A stretch of 58,623 bases of DNA from NCBI GenBank assembly GCA_021810345.1, contig JAJZIX010000005.1, forward strand, positions 1 to 58,623, read 5' to 3'. The position numbers and the translations under genes are program-made. Positions 8,431 through 17,237 of the stretch are shown here, in pieces (positions within the stretch are counted from its first letter, which is position 1; every line of letters begins with the position of its first letter). This stretch comes from Nanobdellota archaeon (GTDB taxonomy: Archaea > Nanobdellota > Nanobdellia > Parvarchaeales > Parvarchaeaceae). The notes beneath the pieces were generated by a model. It searched no databases and had not been told where the DNA came from. It saw nothing but the letters and a program-made list of their open reading frames with translations.

Positions 8431-8955
8431 ATGGAAACATTGACAGAATCTGATATTAAAGCTGATGCAAAAGAGGCTCTCCTTTGGGTATACAATGATG
8501 AGAGGAAGGCACTAGATCATTTAGGTCTGTACATTCCAAATATAAAAATAGACCGAAAAACAACCGCAAAAGTTACAAGCAGTTCCCTCCTAGATACGTT
8601 AGATTCTATCGTAAGTTCACTTGAAGATTACGCCAGGAGGTGCGATGTAATCTCGCTTGCAGGTGGCAGAAGAAAGTACATTGTAAAGCCATACCTTTCC
8701 GAAGGGCTGTACGAAGCTATGGAAGGAGTATTCGACGACGCTTTGTCAAAATACTCCGAATCAGCAAACAAGCCGTATATACTAAATAAGTATGCGAATA
8801 GCGTATCTGTGCCGGACAGGATACTTAACTCAAAATTTAGTGGCAGCAAGAAGCTTGATAGGGCAGTTTCGGCGTACAATCGCTTTCTAGGCGTGTTTAG
8901 CGAATATGAGTTTGTGGGTTCACTTGAGCAGGTACTGCTTGTTTACAACGGGTAA
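8431..8955 (+). CDS. Hypothetical protein, mostly helical (174 aa)
   Basis: I do not recognise a family. The protein is soluble, with no signal peptide or membrane span, and appears largely alpha-helical, with a hydrophilic N-terminal half and a C-terminal region (ILNKYANSVSVPDRILNSK onward) that is probably a second helical unit. A TTTAAATA box at 8394-8401 lies 30 nt before the ATG, consistent with its own promoter just after the tRNA gene. The codon use is like its neighbours and the start is unambiguous. Confidence 0.65.
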   Translation: METLTESDIKADAKEALLWVYNDERKALDHLGLYIPNIKIDRKTTAKVTSSSLLDTLDSIVSSLEDYARRCDVISLAGGRRKYIVKPYLSEGLYEAMEGVFDDALSKYSESANKPYILNKYANSVSVPDRILNSKFSGSKKLDRAVSAYNRFLGVFSEYEFVGSLEQVLLVYNG

Positions 8956-8981
8956 AATGGCTTCTGGCGCCGGTAGAAAAA

Positions 8982-8989
8982 TATAAATA
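8982..8989 (+). promoter_or_regulatory. TATA box that fixes the start of the next gene
   Basis: TATAAATA lies only 11 nt before the upstream ATG at 9000 but 23 nt before the ATG at 9012. Archaeal TATA-to-start spacing therefore favours a leaderless message beginning at the second ATG. Confidence 0.5.
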
Positions 8990-9011
8990 CACGCATTTAA
9001 TGAATATTCAT

Positions 9012-9281
9012 ATGTCCCTTTCCGAATCGTCAAAATCATTGAGAAAGCTGTTTCTGCACGATAAGCCATTTATTCTGCTTCAGGTCATAAATGAGAACGA
9101 CGGAAGGATATACCCAGCAATGATATCAAAAAAGATAGACTGCAGCTACGCCTACGTTGTAAAGCTAGTCACTCTTATGGACAAAATGGGGCTTTTATCA
9201 TCGGATGGAAATCCACACAAGAAGCTTCTGTCTTTGACCCAGAAAGGAAAGAAAATATTCAAGCTGCTTTCTGACTTGTAA
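9012..9281 (+). CDS. Small winged-helix (MarR/PadR-like) transcription regulator
   Basis: The 89-residue protein consists of a single winged-helix domain: helices followed by ISKKIDCSYAYVVKLVTLMDKMGLL as the recognition region, then a wing ending LSLTQKGKKIFKLL. This LTxKGK ending is typical of MarR-like and archaeal one-domain regulators. I prefer the ATG at 9012 over 9000 because of the TATA spacing. It converges with the next gene and overlaps it by 23 nt at the 3' ends. Targets are unknown. Confidence 0.75.
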   Translation: MSLSESSKSLRKLFLHDKPFILLQVINENDGRIYPAMISKKIDCSYAYVVKLVTLMDKMGLLSSDGNPHKKLLSLTQKGKKIFKLLSDL

Positions 9282-9762
9282 GGCTTTTGTCTATTGCGTC
9301 TGCGTATTCGTTTATCCTGCTTACCACCCGGTTTATCAGGTAGGGTTGAACAAAATTTGACACCACTTCCTTAAGGGGCAGGTTTTCTCTTATCCTGTAG
9401 TTGTTTCCTCTTTTCTCCACTAGACCAACTGCCAAGAGCTTTCTCAGGTCCCTTAGTACATTTGCGTAGACTATTCTAATGTTTTTTGAGTATAACCCCT
9501 TTATTATCTCATAGCTGTCCAATCCATCTTTCTTTTTGGTTCTTTGCTTTAGCAGTATATCAAGTATATGGACGATCCCGATACGGCTCTCCCCCGGGCT
9601 AACCAAGCCGAATGAGATGCAGAATCTCCTGAGATTTACAAAATAGTCGCTGCCCGGCTTTTCAAATTCATTCAGGGATATACTGATAAGCGGCTTGTCT
9701 TTGTATAATCTTGCTTTGACCTTCTTCTTTACTGCGCTTTCATGCGGCATCATAGAAGTCAC
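9259..9762 (-). CDS. Probable winged-helix protein partnered with the coiled-coil gene
   Basis: The 167-residue protein is basic at its N terminus and has a central region (IIKGLYSKNIRIVYANVLRDLRKLLAVGLVEKRGNNYRI) that reads like a winged helix: helix-turn-helix, then a short wing. The first ATG overlaps the stop of the 430-residue coiled-coil gene by 4 nt; an internal Met five residues in is an alternative start. Because the two are coupled, it may regulate or work with the coiled-coil protein. The family is not recognised. Confidence 0.6.
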   Translation of the reverse strand: MTSMMPHESAVKKKVKARLYKDKPLISISLNEFEKPGSDYFVNLRRFCISFGLVSPGESRIGIVHILDILLKQRTKKKDGLDSYEIIKGLYSKNIRIVYANVLRDLRKLLAVGLVEKRGNNYRIRENLPLKEVVSNFVQPYLINRVVSRINEYADAIDKSLTSQKAA

Positions 9763-11051
9763 TTACTTCCCAGCGAGTTGAGTTTGTTCTGAATCTCAAC
9801 TATCTCGTCCTTTGTTGCGAACGATGGGAGGGCAGCCTTCAGCTTGTTGATTTCATTCTCAAAATCATTTTCTCTTTTTGAGAGATCGGAAATGTTCTTG
9901 TTCAGTGCCGAGAATTTGTTTAGTGAAGAGGTTATCTCGTTGAACATTATCTCCACTTTGGAAGCCTGCACATTCATCTTATTCTGCGTCTCTTCCATGG
10001 CCTTGTATAAGTCCTGCACACTGTCAAAAAGTTTTGCTGCGTTCTTTACGGTTCCAAGCTCGGATATCTTTGAGGATACCGCGCTCATCTGCTTGCTTAG
10101 TGAACTCTGGCTCTCGGTTGTTCTGTCAAGCTCCTTGCTCAGGGCGTCAATTCTATCTTGGGATGCCTTGACTGCAGATTTTATCTCCTCTGGATTGTAA
10201 TTTGACAGCGTGTTGATTGATGTTCTTGCAAGGTTTATGAACTCAAGAATATGGCTCTGGGTGTCGGATACAGCTTTCTGTATGTTCTGGAATTCCTTTG
10301 CCATAGACTCCAGCTTAAGGCTCAGCCCATTTGTCTCTACAACTAGTGAATTTGTAGTGTTCGCGGTTCTCTCAAACTTCTTGTCCAAATCCGCCCGGGC
10401 TTTCTTCAGGTCGATTATCTCATCGTTGATTGAATTGACAGCCGGGAGTCCAGAATAAACCGTTTCCGCGAGCTTGTTCAGTTTTTCAGCAAGTTCATTG
10501 TTTGCGCTGCTAAGGCTGGACACGCTGTCCTTTATGCCGTCTGAAAGAACTTTGTAGTTGTCGGACAGAAGCCTGTTACTTTCCTCGATTCTCTTTATTG
10601 TCTCCGAATCGTTGTGTGACTTTAGGTTTATGCTGTCTGCTATATTGTTGAAATTAGTTATCGAGTTGTTTAGGTTGTCAGAAAGCTTGTTCATCCCCTC
10701 GGTGAGCCCACTTAACGTGCTGCTTAACTCGTTGATCCTTTTGCTCGTTTCTGAGTGTTCTTCGTTTATCTTGTCTATGGCAGAGTTAAAGCTTGATATT
10801 GTAGTATTAAGGTTATCAGTAACTTTATTTAGGCCGTCGTTCAGAAACAGGATTCTCTGCTGGGTCTGGTTTAAGCTCTGGATTAGGTCGTTATCCTTTG
10901 TTTTTTGCACCTGTATCACAGTGTCATTTAGAACGCCGATCCTGTCGTATAAATCAGAGATTATCTTCCCCATCGAGCTATTGAATCTTTCTACCTCTTC
11001 CTTATAAGACTCATATACTTGAGAGAACCCACCACTGATAACATCGCTCAT
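9759..11051 (-). CDS. Long coiled-coil protein (430 aa)
   Basis: Nearly the whole protein is heptad-like: repeated Leu/Ile spacing with many Asn, Ser, Lys and Glu residues, such as INELSSTLSGLTEGMNKLSD. There is no signal peptide, membrane span or nucleotide-binding motif, so it is not an SMC or Rad50 protein. The repeats resemble methyl-accepting signalling coils or prefoldin/tropomyosin-like rods, but no HAMP or MCP hairpin is seen. Likely a cytoplasmic structural or scaffolding rod. It is followed, with overlap, by the winged-helix gene. Confidence 0.65.
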   Translation of the reverse strand: MSDVISGGFSQVYESYKEEVERFNSSMGKIISDLYDRIGVLNDTVIQVQKTKDNDLIQSLNQTQQRILFLNDGLNKVTDNLNTTISSFNSAIDKINEEHSETSKRINELSSTLSGLTEGMNKLSDNLNNSITNFNNIADSINLKSHNDSETIKRIEESNRLLSDNYKVLSDGIKDSVSSLSSANNELAEKLNKLAETVYSGLPAVNSINDEIIDLKKARADLDKKFERTANTTNSLVVETNGLSLKLESMAKEFQNIQKAVSDTQSHILEFINLARTSINTLSNYNPEEIKSAVKASQDRIDALSKELDRTTESQSSLSKQMSAVSSKISELGTVKNAAKLFDSVQDLYKAMEETQNKMNVQASKVEIMFNEITSSLNKFSALNKNISDLSKRENDFENEINKLKAALPSFATKDEIVEIQNKLNSLGSK

Positions 11052-11120
11052 ATAACATTAACTGCGGTTTGTAATATTTAAATCTTTAATAGCAAAAACT
11101 TTGAGCCGAGGCATTGGGCC

Positions 11121-12023
11121 TTAAACTGCCAGCAGCTCTTCCTTCAGCCGGCACGCGTCGCATACCTCATTTGAGCTCGGAGCGCCGCATATCCTGCATT
11201 TTATCAATGGTTTGCTCCCATTTACGCCTGCCTTTTCTCTGATTTCCATTGCCTTTAACACCAGTGACTTCTTTGAGCCTGGCGAGAGCGATTCTAGTTC
11301 CTTTATTTTCTTGGATATAACGCCGCGGAACCCAAAGCCAGCATATGGGCATGGCGTGTGTATCGCGTTTATGCCATTGAGCAATGAGAACAGCATGGTC
11401 TCCTTCTCGCTCAGAAATACAAATGGCTTTATCCTCGGCACGAAACCGTCCTGGTCCATAACCCCCGATCTTGGGCCGGATCTTGCTATTTTATCAAGGT
11501 CATTCTGCAAAAGGTTCATCATCATGCTCTCCGCTTCGTCATCAAGATTATGTGCCGTTGCCACTTTGTCTGCTTTCATCTCGATTGCAGCCGCGTTTAT
11601 GAGGTATCTCCTAAATACGCCGCAGACAGCGCAGGGTATCCCATCTCTGACTTTGACTATATCATCCATCCCTTTTCCGACAAAATCCTTATATGTGAAT
11701 ATTTTATACTCTACCCCAAACTTCTCGGTGTACTCCTTCATAATCTCGATTGTTTTGTCCCTGTACCCATTTATGCCCTCATCTATCGTTATTGACATTA
11801 TATTGTTTGATTTTGAGTAATACTTTGACAACATATATAGTAGGGAAAGAGAGTCCTTTCCACCAGAGTTCGCGACAGCTATCGTTTCTTTCGGTTCTAT
11901 GAGCTTATACTTCTTTATTGTGTCCAAAGCAATCGATTCAAACGATTTTTTGAAGTGCTCGGCGCAAAATGTGCCATTATAAGATGATATCACAGCTTTG
12001 TCCCTACACACTTGGCATTTCAT
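11121..12023 (-). CDS. ncsA: tRNA 2-thiolation protein, TtcA/NcsA (CTU1) family
   Basis: The 300-residue PP-loop ATPase carries the adenylation motif SGGKDS at residues 53-58. Zinc-knuckle cysteines flank it: CQVC at residues 3-6 and a C-terminal CRIC...CDAC. Internal CAVC near residue 133 corresponds to the catalytic or iron-sulfur cysteines. The family adenylates U34 and inserts sulfur to make 2-thiouridine in tRNA-Lys, Glu and Gln. The sulfur carrier would be the SAMP-like protein encoded 2 nt upstream, so this is a compact thiolation operon. Confidence 0.9.
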   Translation of the reverse strand: MKCQVCRDKAVISSYNGTFCAEHFKKSFESIALDTIKKYKLIEPKETIAVANSGGKDSLSLLYMLSKYYSKSNNIMSITIDEGINGYRDKTIEIMKEYTEKFGVEYKIFTYKDFVGKGMDDIVKVRDGIPCAVCGVFRRYLINAAAIEMKADKVATAHNLDDEAESMMMNLLQNDLDKIARSGPRSGVMDQDGFVPRIKPFVFLSEKETMLFSLLNGINAIHTPCPYAGFGFRGVISKKIKELESLSPGSKKSLVLKAMEIREKAGVNGSKPLIKCRICGAPSSNEVCDACRLKEELLAV

Positions 12024-12025
12024 AC

Positions 12026-12232
12026 TTACCCCCCGGAGAACACTTCGATCACTTTGATGTTTGCTTTATTCCCAATTTTTGAGTCCTTAGTATAGATAGT
12101 CCCATCCCTGTCTATCAGCAGCACAGAGTCGTCATTTGTGCCGAGCTTTGATATCAGCTCCGACGTTGTGCCGGTCTGCAGTGAAATCTCCTTGGTTTCT
12201 GAGCCATCCTTTTCAACAAATACCTTTATCAT
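12026..12232 (-). CDS. SAMP/MoaD/ThiS-like ubiquitin-fold sulfur carrier
   Basis: At 68 residues, ending in the exposed FSGG tail, this has the size and C-terminal diglycine of archaeal small modifier proteins and Urm1-like sulfur carriers. The diglycine is adenylated by an E1-like enzyme and converted to a thiocarboxylate that feeds thiolation. Its place directly ahead of ncsA (2 nt gap) strongly suggests a role in tRNA 2-thiouridine formation. It could also act in molybdopterin synthesis or protein conjugation. No E1-like gene is in this window. Confidence 0.85.
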   Translation of the reverse strand: MIKVFVEKDGSETKEISLQTGTTSELISKLGTNDDSVLLIDRDGTIYTKDSKIGNKANIKVIEVFSGG

Positions 12233-12239
12233 ATTAGAA

Positions 12240-12983
12240 TTACTTGCCGTATTTTCTTATGAATAGCAGGAAGCCAGTGTGCAAGATCCCACTGCTCTCC
12301 GGCCTAAGTACATCCCTTCCGACATCCATTTTCCAGTTTATCTCGCGGTTCTCTATTAACCTTTCTGGCTTTAGCCCATCAGGAAGCTTTCTGATGGTTT
12401 TCTCTACCTGGATTATTGATGGCAAGTAGGTGCAGATTCTGCCACCTATCTTTATGTTCTTGCTGATAACAGGCAGGACTTCCCATGGATCCGGCAGATC
12501 AAGAAGCGCGCTGTTAAAATCCTTGCTTTTTACTCCCTTTTTTATATCGGAGTTGATGATCTTTATGTTTTTGAGTCCGAAAAGGGCCACGTTTTTGTTT
12601 GCTATCTTCGCGAAGTCTTTTCTTATCTCATAGGAAGTGACGGATCCATTGACTGTGATCTGTCCGATGACGCATGTTGACAATCCGGAGCCGGTGCCGG
12701 CTTCGAGTACTTTGCTGTCTGGCTTGATGCCGAGGTACATTATTATACTGCCTAGGTCCTTGAGCGTTATTATCTGTGGGAGCCTTATTATCCGCCTGGC
12801 CAAATCAGGTGTTGACATGTCCACAAGAAAGAACCTCCTGCCAGTGTGGGTCTTGACCAGTCCGCCGGGCTTTGTCTTTAGGAGCTTGGAGGATTTTATT
12901 ATCCCGAACTCTGTGTTTACGTCCTTGGAGGGGTCTATGTACAAGGAGGCCCCCTCACCTATCAAAAGCACTTTTTTTTGCAT
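12240..12983 (-). CDS. trmI: tRNA (adenine-N1)-methyltransferase, TrmI family
   Basis: The 247-residue protein has a small N-terminal beta domain, then a Rossmann methyltransferase with the SAM-binding motif VLEAGTGSGLSTCVIGQI near residue 105 and a catalytic-loop LLDLPDPWEVL. This is the archaeal/bacterial TrmI family that makes m1A57/58 in the tRNA T loop. It sits 7 nt upstream of the SAMP gene and 1 nt downstream of the 279-residue gene, in a four-gene minus-strand operon devoted largely to tRNA modification. Confidence 0.88.
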   Translation of the reverse strand: MQKKVLLIGEGASLYIDPSKDVNTEFGIIKSSKLLKTKPGGLVKTHTGRRFFLVDMSTPDLARRIIRLPQIITLKDLGSIIMYLGIKPDSKVLEAGTGSGLSTCVIGQITVNGSVTSYEIRKDFAKIANKNVALFGLKNIKIINSDIKKGVKSKDFNSALLDLPDPWEVLPVISKNIKIGGRICTYLPSIIQVEKTIRKLPDGLKPERLIENREINWKMDVGRDVLRPESSGILHTGFLLFIRKYGK

Positions 12984-12984
12984 A

Positions 12985-13824
12985 TCACCCTATCTTGATT
13001 ATGTTTATTGAGTTGCCGTATGGCTTTTTCCCGCTTACTTTATCTGTTTTTGTGAGTATAAATGCAACTGTTTTATATGCAGAGGAGTATCCTGCTACTT
13101 TTGCAATGTCCTTCTTTTTGAGCGGGGATTTTTCTATTATACTTGCTATCACCTTTAGAGCATGCGGCCCGTAGCTGCACAAATAGACTCCCTTGTCGAC
13201 CTTCTCGGGATCTGTGAATCCGTTCTGCTCCAGCAAGGCGATTTCCCCGCCTGCACTGGCTTTTGGTAGGGGTTCTACGGTTTTCTGGCGGAGTTTGGCA
13301 ACGGTTTTCTGTTCCTTCGCCGGCGGATTTATTATGTTTCTTATGTCATCTAATGACAGCTTGTAGTAGTAGATATAGTCTACTTTACGTCCAGTATCTC
13401 TGTCGGCTGCTGTTATCTTTTTTATGAAGTCGCCAAGTCCCTGGATCAAGTATCTCTCCATTGGTGAAAGCTCATCCAACTTCGCTACGCCTGCGCTTTT
13501 TATCTTTGAGATTATCGACCTCTCATTCGGGTTTAAGCTGTCAAGGAGCCTGCTCAATGCTGCATCTCTATCCTTTTCTAGGAAGTAGACCGGTGAGGTG
13601 CCGAATTTCCTCTCGGTTTTAGAGATCTCTCCCCTAGCTACAAAATAATCAAGTATCGCAGCCGTCTGCATCGTGTCCTTCTCTATATTTTCCGAGATGT
13701 CCACAATGAAGTTGGGGCCGCGGCTTAAGAAGCCTGTGATCCTGCTCTTCAGTTCATTTATGTCAGCGTCCATTAAATCTAATCCCTTTCTTGTTATTAA
13801 TTGTTTTGTATCATAGATAAACAT
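12985..13824 (-). CDS. Hypothetical winged-helix-like protein heading the tRNA-modification operon
   Basis: No family is recognised. The N-terminal 100 residues (DADINELKSRITGFL..., EISKTERKFGTSPVYFL) look like a winged helix; a basic linker rich in Lys and Gln follows; the last 60 residues (KKKDIAKVAGYSSAYKTVAFIL) form another helix-turn-helix-like unit. It precedes trmI by 1 nt, so it is very likely cotranscribed with tRNA-modification genes and may bind RNA. Start is uncertain: TTG 13833, ATG 13824 or ATG 13773 are all possible. Confidence 0.6.
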   Translation of the reverse strand: MFIYDTKQLITRKGLDLMDADINELKSRITGFLSRGPNFIVDISENIEKDTMQTAAILDYFVARGEISKTERKFGTSPVYFLEKDRDAALSRLLDSLNPNERSIISKIKSAGVAKLDELSPMERYLIQGLGDFIKKITAADRDTGRKVDYIYYYKLSLDDIRNIINPPAKEQKTVAKLRQKTVEPLPKASAGGEIALLEQNGFTDPEKVDKGVYLCSYGPHALKVIASIIEKSPLKKKDIAKVAGYSSAYKTVAFILTKTDKVSGKKPYGNSINIIKIG

Positions 13825-13893
13825 TAAATACAATGAAATATGTTATAAGCTTATACCGGCTGCGCGTGGTAATAATGCGTCTTTAGGCAATAT

Positions 13894-14427
13894 ATGAAGC
13901 TAAACAGAAGAGGACAGATATTCACGATAGATCTTCTCATAGCCTTATTTATATTCACCCTCATATTCACCTCTGTTGTAATTTTCCTCTACTCTGTAGG
14001 GGACACCTCAAACCCCTTGTCTTCATACTACTCTGAGGTTAGCTCGACATACCTCAGCAATATAGCTACCCAGGCAGCCAATACACTTACTGGGTCTCCT
14101 GGTTATCCGTCAAGCTGGCCTTCTTTATCATGTCCACAGATAAGCACACTCGGGGTGATGTACAACAGCAACGAGGTATCGGGCCAGAAACTTTACAATC
14201 TGACTACACTGCCAGTAGGGTGCGTATCACAGCTTTTAAGAGCCGGCAATTCGTTCAATATAACTGCCTACTACCTTAACGGCAGCATCTTGAGAATAAA
14301 CGGGCGTCTGATAACCGCCGGGTTTGCAACGCCACATAACGCAAATTATATCGATGTGGTCCAGAGATATGAGGTTTTGTATCCTGGTACAGTGATAATC
14401 AGGATAAGCCTGAAGGAGTGGATATGA
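13894..14427 (+). CDS. Pilin-like protein with class III signal peptide (first of a pair)
   Basis: The N terminus MKLNRRGQIFTIDLLIALFIF is a basic stretch followed directly by a hydrophobic helix, the hallmark of archaeal type IV pilin and pseudopilin precursors processed by a prepilin peptidase. The rest (177 aa) is Ser/Thr/Asn-rich with likely N-glycosylation sequons and two paired cysteines, so it is extracytoplasmic. It is translationally coupled to the next, similar gene. No pilus motor gene is present in the window, so function as pilus subunit or cell-surface protein stays open. Confidence 0.7.
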   Translation: MKLNRRGQIFTIDLLIALFIFTLIFTSVVIFLYSVGDTSNPLSSYYSEVSSTYLSNIATQAANTLTGSPGYPSSWPSLSCPQISTLGVMYNSNEVSGQKLYNLTTLPVGCVSQLLRAGNSFNITAYYLNGSILRINGRLITAGFATPHNANYIDVVQRYEVLYPGTVIIRISLKEWI

Positions 14428-15134
14428 GAAGAGGGCAGGTGTTTACGCTGGATCTGCTTTTGGGGACCATAATAATCATATCGGTCCTCACAAGTGCTTA
14501 TCTTATAACCTCCTCATATCTTAGTACCAATGAGAGTTTTAACTTCAATACCAACGTCATAGGCTCTTCAGCCTCGGCAGCCTCGGCCTTTGCGTTTGTT
14601 AACTCAACGTCCAGTGCCCTGCTGTCGCTTGAAAACGGGGGGCCAACGTTCAGCTTCGAGAATTATTCCGTCAGTGTCATAAAATCTGAGATAACACTGC
14701 CATTCTTCATAAAAGTACTGGAAAAAACCAATTACCCTTCGACATCGCCACCAAATAGTTTGCTTGTATCTTACTATTCCGCGTCCTTTTCTAACAGCTC
14801 TTCAGCCACGGTTTTCTACGAGCCTTTAATAGTATCTAATATGAGCAGCTTGTGTGGTTCTTCATGCAATTATTCTCTGTACATTGGAAGCGTGTTTATG
14901 GGGCAGAACACGACTCTGAATGCTCCAGAATGCACGGTCTCAACAAACACCGGCGCCTCAACAGGGTGGAAAATATTCAATAACACCGCAGCCGGCTGCG
15001 TGGTATCTGTGTCACCTTCTGCGAATCCCAATAATTACCTTGTAAAGGCTTATTCCAGTAGTGGAAGCAGCGAGGGTGAAACTACACTACATGTCTTTTC
15101 ATTGAATCTGATAGAAATAGGCGTACAAGGTTAA
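14424..15134 (+). CDS. Pilin-like protein with class III signal peptide (second of a pair)
   Basis: The ATG at 14424 overlaps the previous stop (ATGA), so I use it instead of the ORF-track start at 14418. The N terminus MRRGQVFTLDLLLGTIIIISVL parallels its neighbour (RRGQ.FT.DLL), showing the two are paralogous at least in the anchor. The 236-residue protein has a long Ser/Thr/Asn-rich extracellular part with four Cys residues near CGSSCNYS and ECTVS, likely disulfides. The pair probably forms one surface structure or complex. Confidence 0.7.
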   Translation: MRRGQVFTLDLLLGTIIIISVLTSAYLITSSYLSTNESFNFNTNVIGSSASAASAFAFVNSTSSALLSLENGGPTFSFENYSVSVIKSEITLPFFIKVLEKTNYPSTSPPNSLLVSYYSASFSNSSSATVFYEPLIVSNMSSLCGSSCNYSLYIGSVFMGQNTTLNAPECTVSTNTGASTGWKIFNNTAAGCVVSVSPSANPNNYLVKAYSSSGSSEGETTLHVFSLNLIEIGVQG

Positions 15135-15184
15135 ATAGCCCATAAACAAGGTATCCTACCCCTACTACCCAGTTTACGCGTCTT

Positions 15185-15424
15185 TTAATCAAACAGCGCT
15201 ATGCTGCTTTTTTCCTCGTTTCTCAGTTTTTCCTCGAGGTTATATAGGCTTTCGACTACATCCCCCTTAGATATGCCGTTCTTTATGGCCAGGTCGTTTA
15301 TTTTCACAATCAACTCCCCTACAAGTTTTGCCTTGTCGAAGTCGATGTTGTTTTGGTACTGGTTGTAGAGAGTCATGTTCTCCAAGACCCTCTCATAGAG
15401 TTTTTCAAACTCCTCGTTCTCCAT
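15185..15424 (-). CDS. Small acidic helical protein (79 aa)
   Basis: The protein is a short, charged, helical polypeptide with no cysteine or membrane span; it reads as two helices around a QNNIDFDKAKLVGELIVKIN centre, possibly a helical hairpin that dimerises. I do not recognise a family. It stands between the convergent pilin pair and the ABCE1 gene, 91 nt downstream of the latter, and might be cotranscribed with it. Confidence 0.55.
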   Translation of the reverse strand: MENEEFEKLYERVLENMTLYNQYQNNIDFDKAKLVGELIVKINDLAIKNGISKGDVVESLYNLEEKLRNEEKSSIALFD

Positions 15425-15515
15425 TCATTCCTCCACATCTTTATTTGGTCGTTCTAGATAAAAAGCATCTCTTTTGTATTACTCGGATATTATGACCTAC
15501 ATTTCCAGTGGAGAA

Positions 15516-17237
15516 TCAGTCCGCGAAAAACATGCCCTTCTCCTTCTGTTCTAGGTCAAGCCGGCTCCCCGGCTGGTTTATCCTGGGCCTTTTGCTGTCG
15601 CGGTCCCTGCGCATAGTTACATCGACAGATTTCAGAAAATTGTTTATTGCCCTGTTGGTGGGTATAATCTCGTCTGTCATTCCTAACTTGCCGCTTTGGC
15701 CGGAGAAAAGTATGCTTTTCTGGCATATTGAATCTATAAACATAAGATCGTGCTCTACTATTATTGCGCATTTTCTCCTAGTGCTCATTGAATTTGAGAT
15801 TATAGAAATTACCCCGAGCCTGTCCTCTATATCAAGGTTTGCAGATGGCTCATCAAACAGGTATACATCAGCTTCTCGCGCCAAGGCGGTCGCTATTGCG
15901 AGCTTCTGTAACTCTCCCCCGGAGAGAGTCTTCACATTCTTGTTCAGCAGCTTGTTCAGCCCCAATTTGCTCACTATCTCGAGTATTTCCTGCTTTTTGA
16001 CGTAATTTGGGTCAACCGCCAGCAGAGCATCTCCTACGAGGATGTCCTTAGTTTCTATCATCTGTGGTTTGTAGGCTATTTTTATACCAAGATCCAGCTT
16101 GCTCCCATCTGTCGTTTCCAGCTCGCCTGCCAATGCACGCATAAATGTGGTTTTTCCTATCCCATTCTCACCCAAAACACCTATCACGTCACCACCGTAC
16201 AGTTTCCCACCGCGGCTTTTCAGCGTGAATTCACCAATCTTAACGGAAAACTCGGGCCAGACAACAACAGTTTTTTCGTTTGACGAGGAGACCGTCTTCT
16301 TTATCTTTATCTCGTAGTCCCTGAATCTCACATTTTCCGTGGGTAGGTATCCAGATATGTACGTGTTTATACCGTTTCTGGATGGCATAAGATGCGACAC
16401 TATTCCATAATTCGCGTCTGATCCGTAAAGTATCTGTATAAAGTCGGCGAGGTAATCCATCATTATAAGATCATGCTCCACCACAACAACTGTTTTGTCT
16501 CCAAGTGCTTCCTTTATTTTACGCGCAACCAAAAGCCTGTTCTTTATATCGAGGTAATTCATGGGCTCGTCAAAGATGTAAATCTCTGCGTCTTCATCGA
16601 GGACTCTAGCTATCTCCACCATCTGCGACTCTCCCCCCGACAATGTTTCCGCAGACCGCTCCATAATTGTCTGGCTTATTAGCCCATATCTATTTAATTT
16701 TATTATATCCCCAACTTTGCCGGATAGCTTAAAATCCTGCTTTTTTACAGAGATTCTTGTTTTCCCAGTGTAAAGATTTGTCAGATAAGGCTGTATTTCG
16801 CTTCCTCTGAATCTTTTTATTACTTCCTGCTCTGAGGGTGGTTGATCGAAGTTGCCAAAATTTGGCTTTATAACGCCGGATATCAACCTTATGTTAGTCG
16901 TTTTTCCTATCCCGTTTCTTCCGATGAGCCCAAGGACCTTTTTCTCCACTGGTGTTGCAATATTGAAAGTCCTGAAACTATTCAGTGCATATTGGAATGT
17001 AAGCTCTTTTGCCATTTCATCTGGCAGATTTATTATCCTTATTGCATCGAACGGGCATCTTTTAACACATATACCACAAGAAATGCACAGGCTTTCTGTT
17101 ATCGCAGCTTTGCCGTTTGGCTTTGCATAAACGGTTTCTTTAAACCCCTCTCTTACTCGGGGGCAGACCTCAGCACAGATGTAATTGCAGTTATCCGGTG
17201 CTTCGCACTCAGCTTCCTTTATTACAGCAATTCTCAT
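15516..17237 (-). CDS. rli1: ABCE1/Rli1 ribosome-recycling ATPase
   Basis: The 573-residue protein has the three expected parts. An N-terminal ferredoxin-like domain has two 4Fe-4S sites (CEAPDNCNYICAEVCPR and CISCGICVKRCPF). Two ABC ATPase domains follow, with Walker A GRNGIGKTT and GENGIGKTT, signature motifs LSGGESQ and LSGGELQ, and FDEP Walker B segments. ABCE1 splits ribosomes after termination. The reading frame is intact and length is normal (about 590). Its start overlaps the HEIGH-motif gene by 4 nt, making an unusual operon. Confidence 0.96.
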   Translation of the reverse strand: MRIAVIKEAECEAPDNCNYICAEVCPRVREGFKETVYAKPNGKAAITESLCISCGICVKRCPFDAIRIINLPDEMAKELTFQYALNSFRTFNIATPVEKKVLGLIGRNGIGKTTNIRLISGVIKPNFGNFDQPPSEQEVIKRFRGSEIQPYLTNLYTGKTRISVKKQDFKLSGKVGDIIKLNRYGLISQTIMERSAETLSGGESQMVEIARVLDEDAEIYIFDEPMNYLDIKNRLLVARKIKEALGDKTVVVVEHDLIMMDYLADFIQILYGSDANYGIVSHLMPSRNGINTYISGYLPTENVRFRDYEIKIKKTVSSSNEKTVVVWPEFSVKIGEFTLKSRGGKLYGGDVIGVLGENGIGKTTFMRALAGELETTDGSKLDLGIKIAYKPQMIETKDILVGDALLAVDPNYVKKQEILEIVSKLGLNKLLNKNVKTLSGGELQKLAIATALAREADVYLFDEPSANLDIEDRLGVISIISNSMSTRRKCAIIVEHDLMFIDSICQKSILFSGQSGKLGMTDEIIPTNRAINNFLKSVDVTMRRDRDSKRPRINQPGSRLDLEQKEKGMFFAD

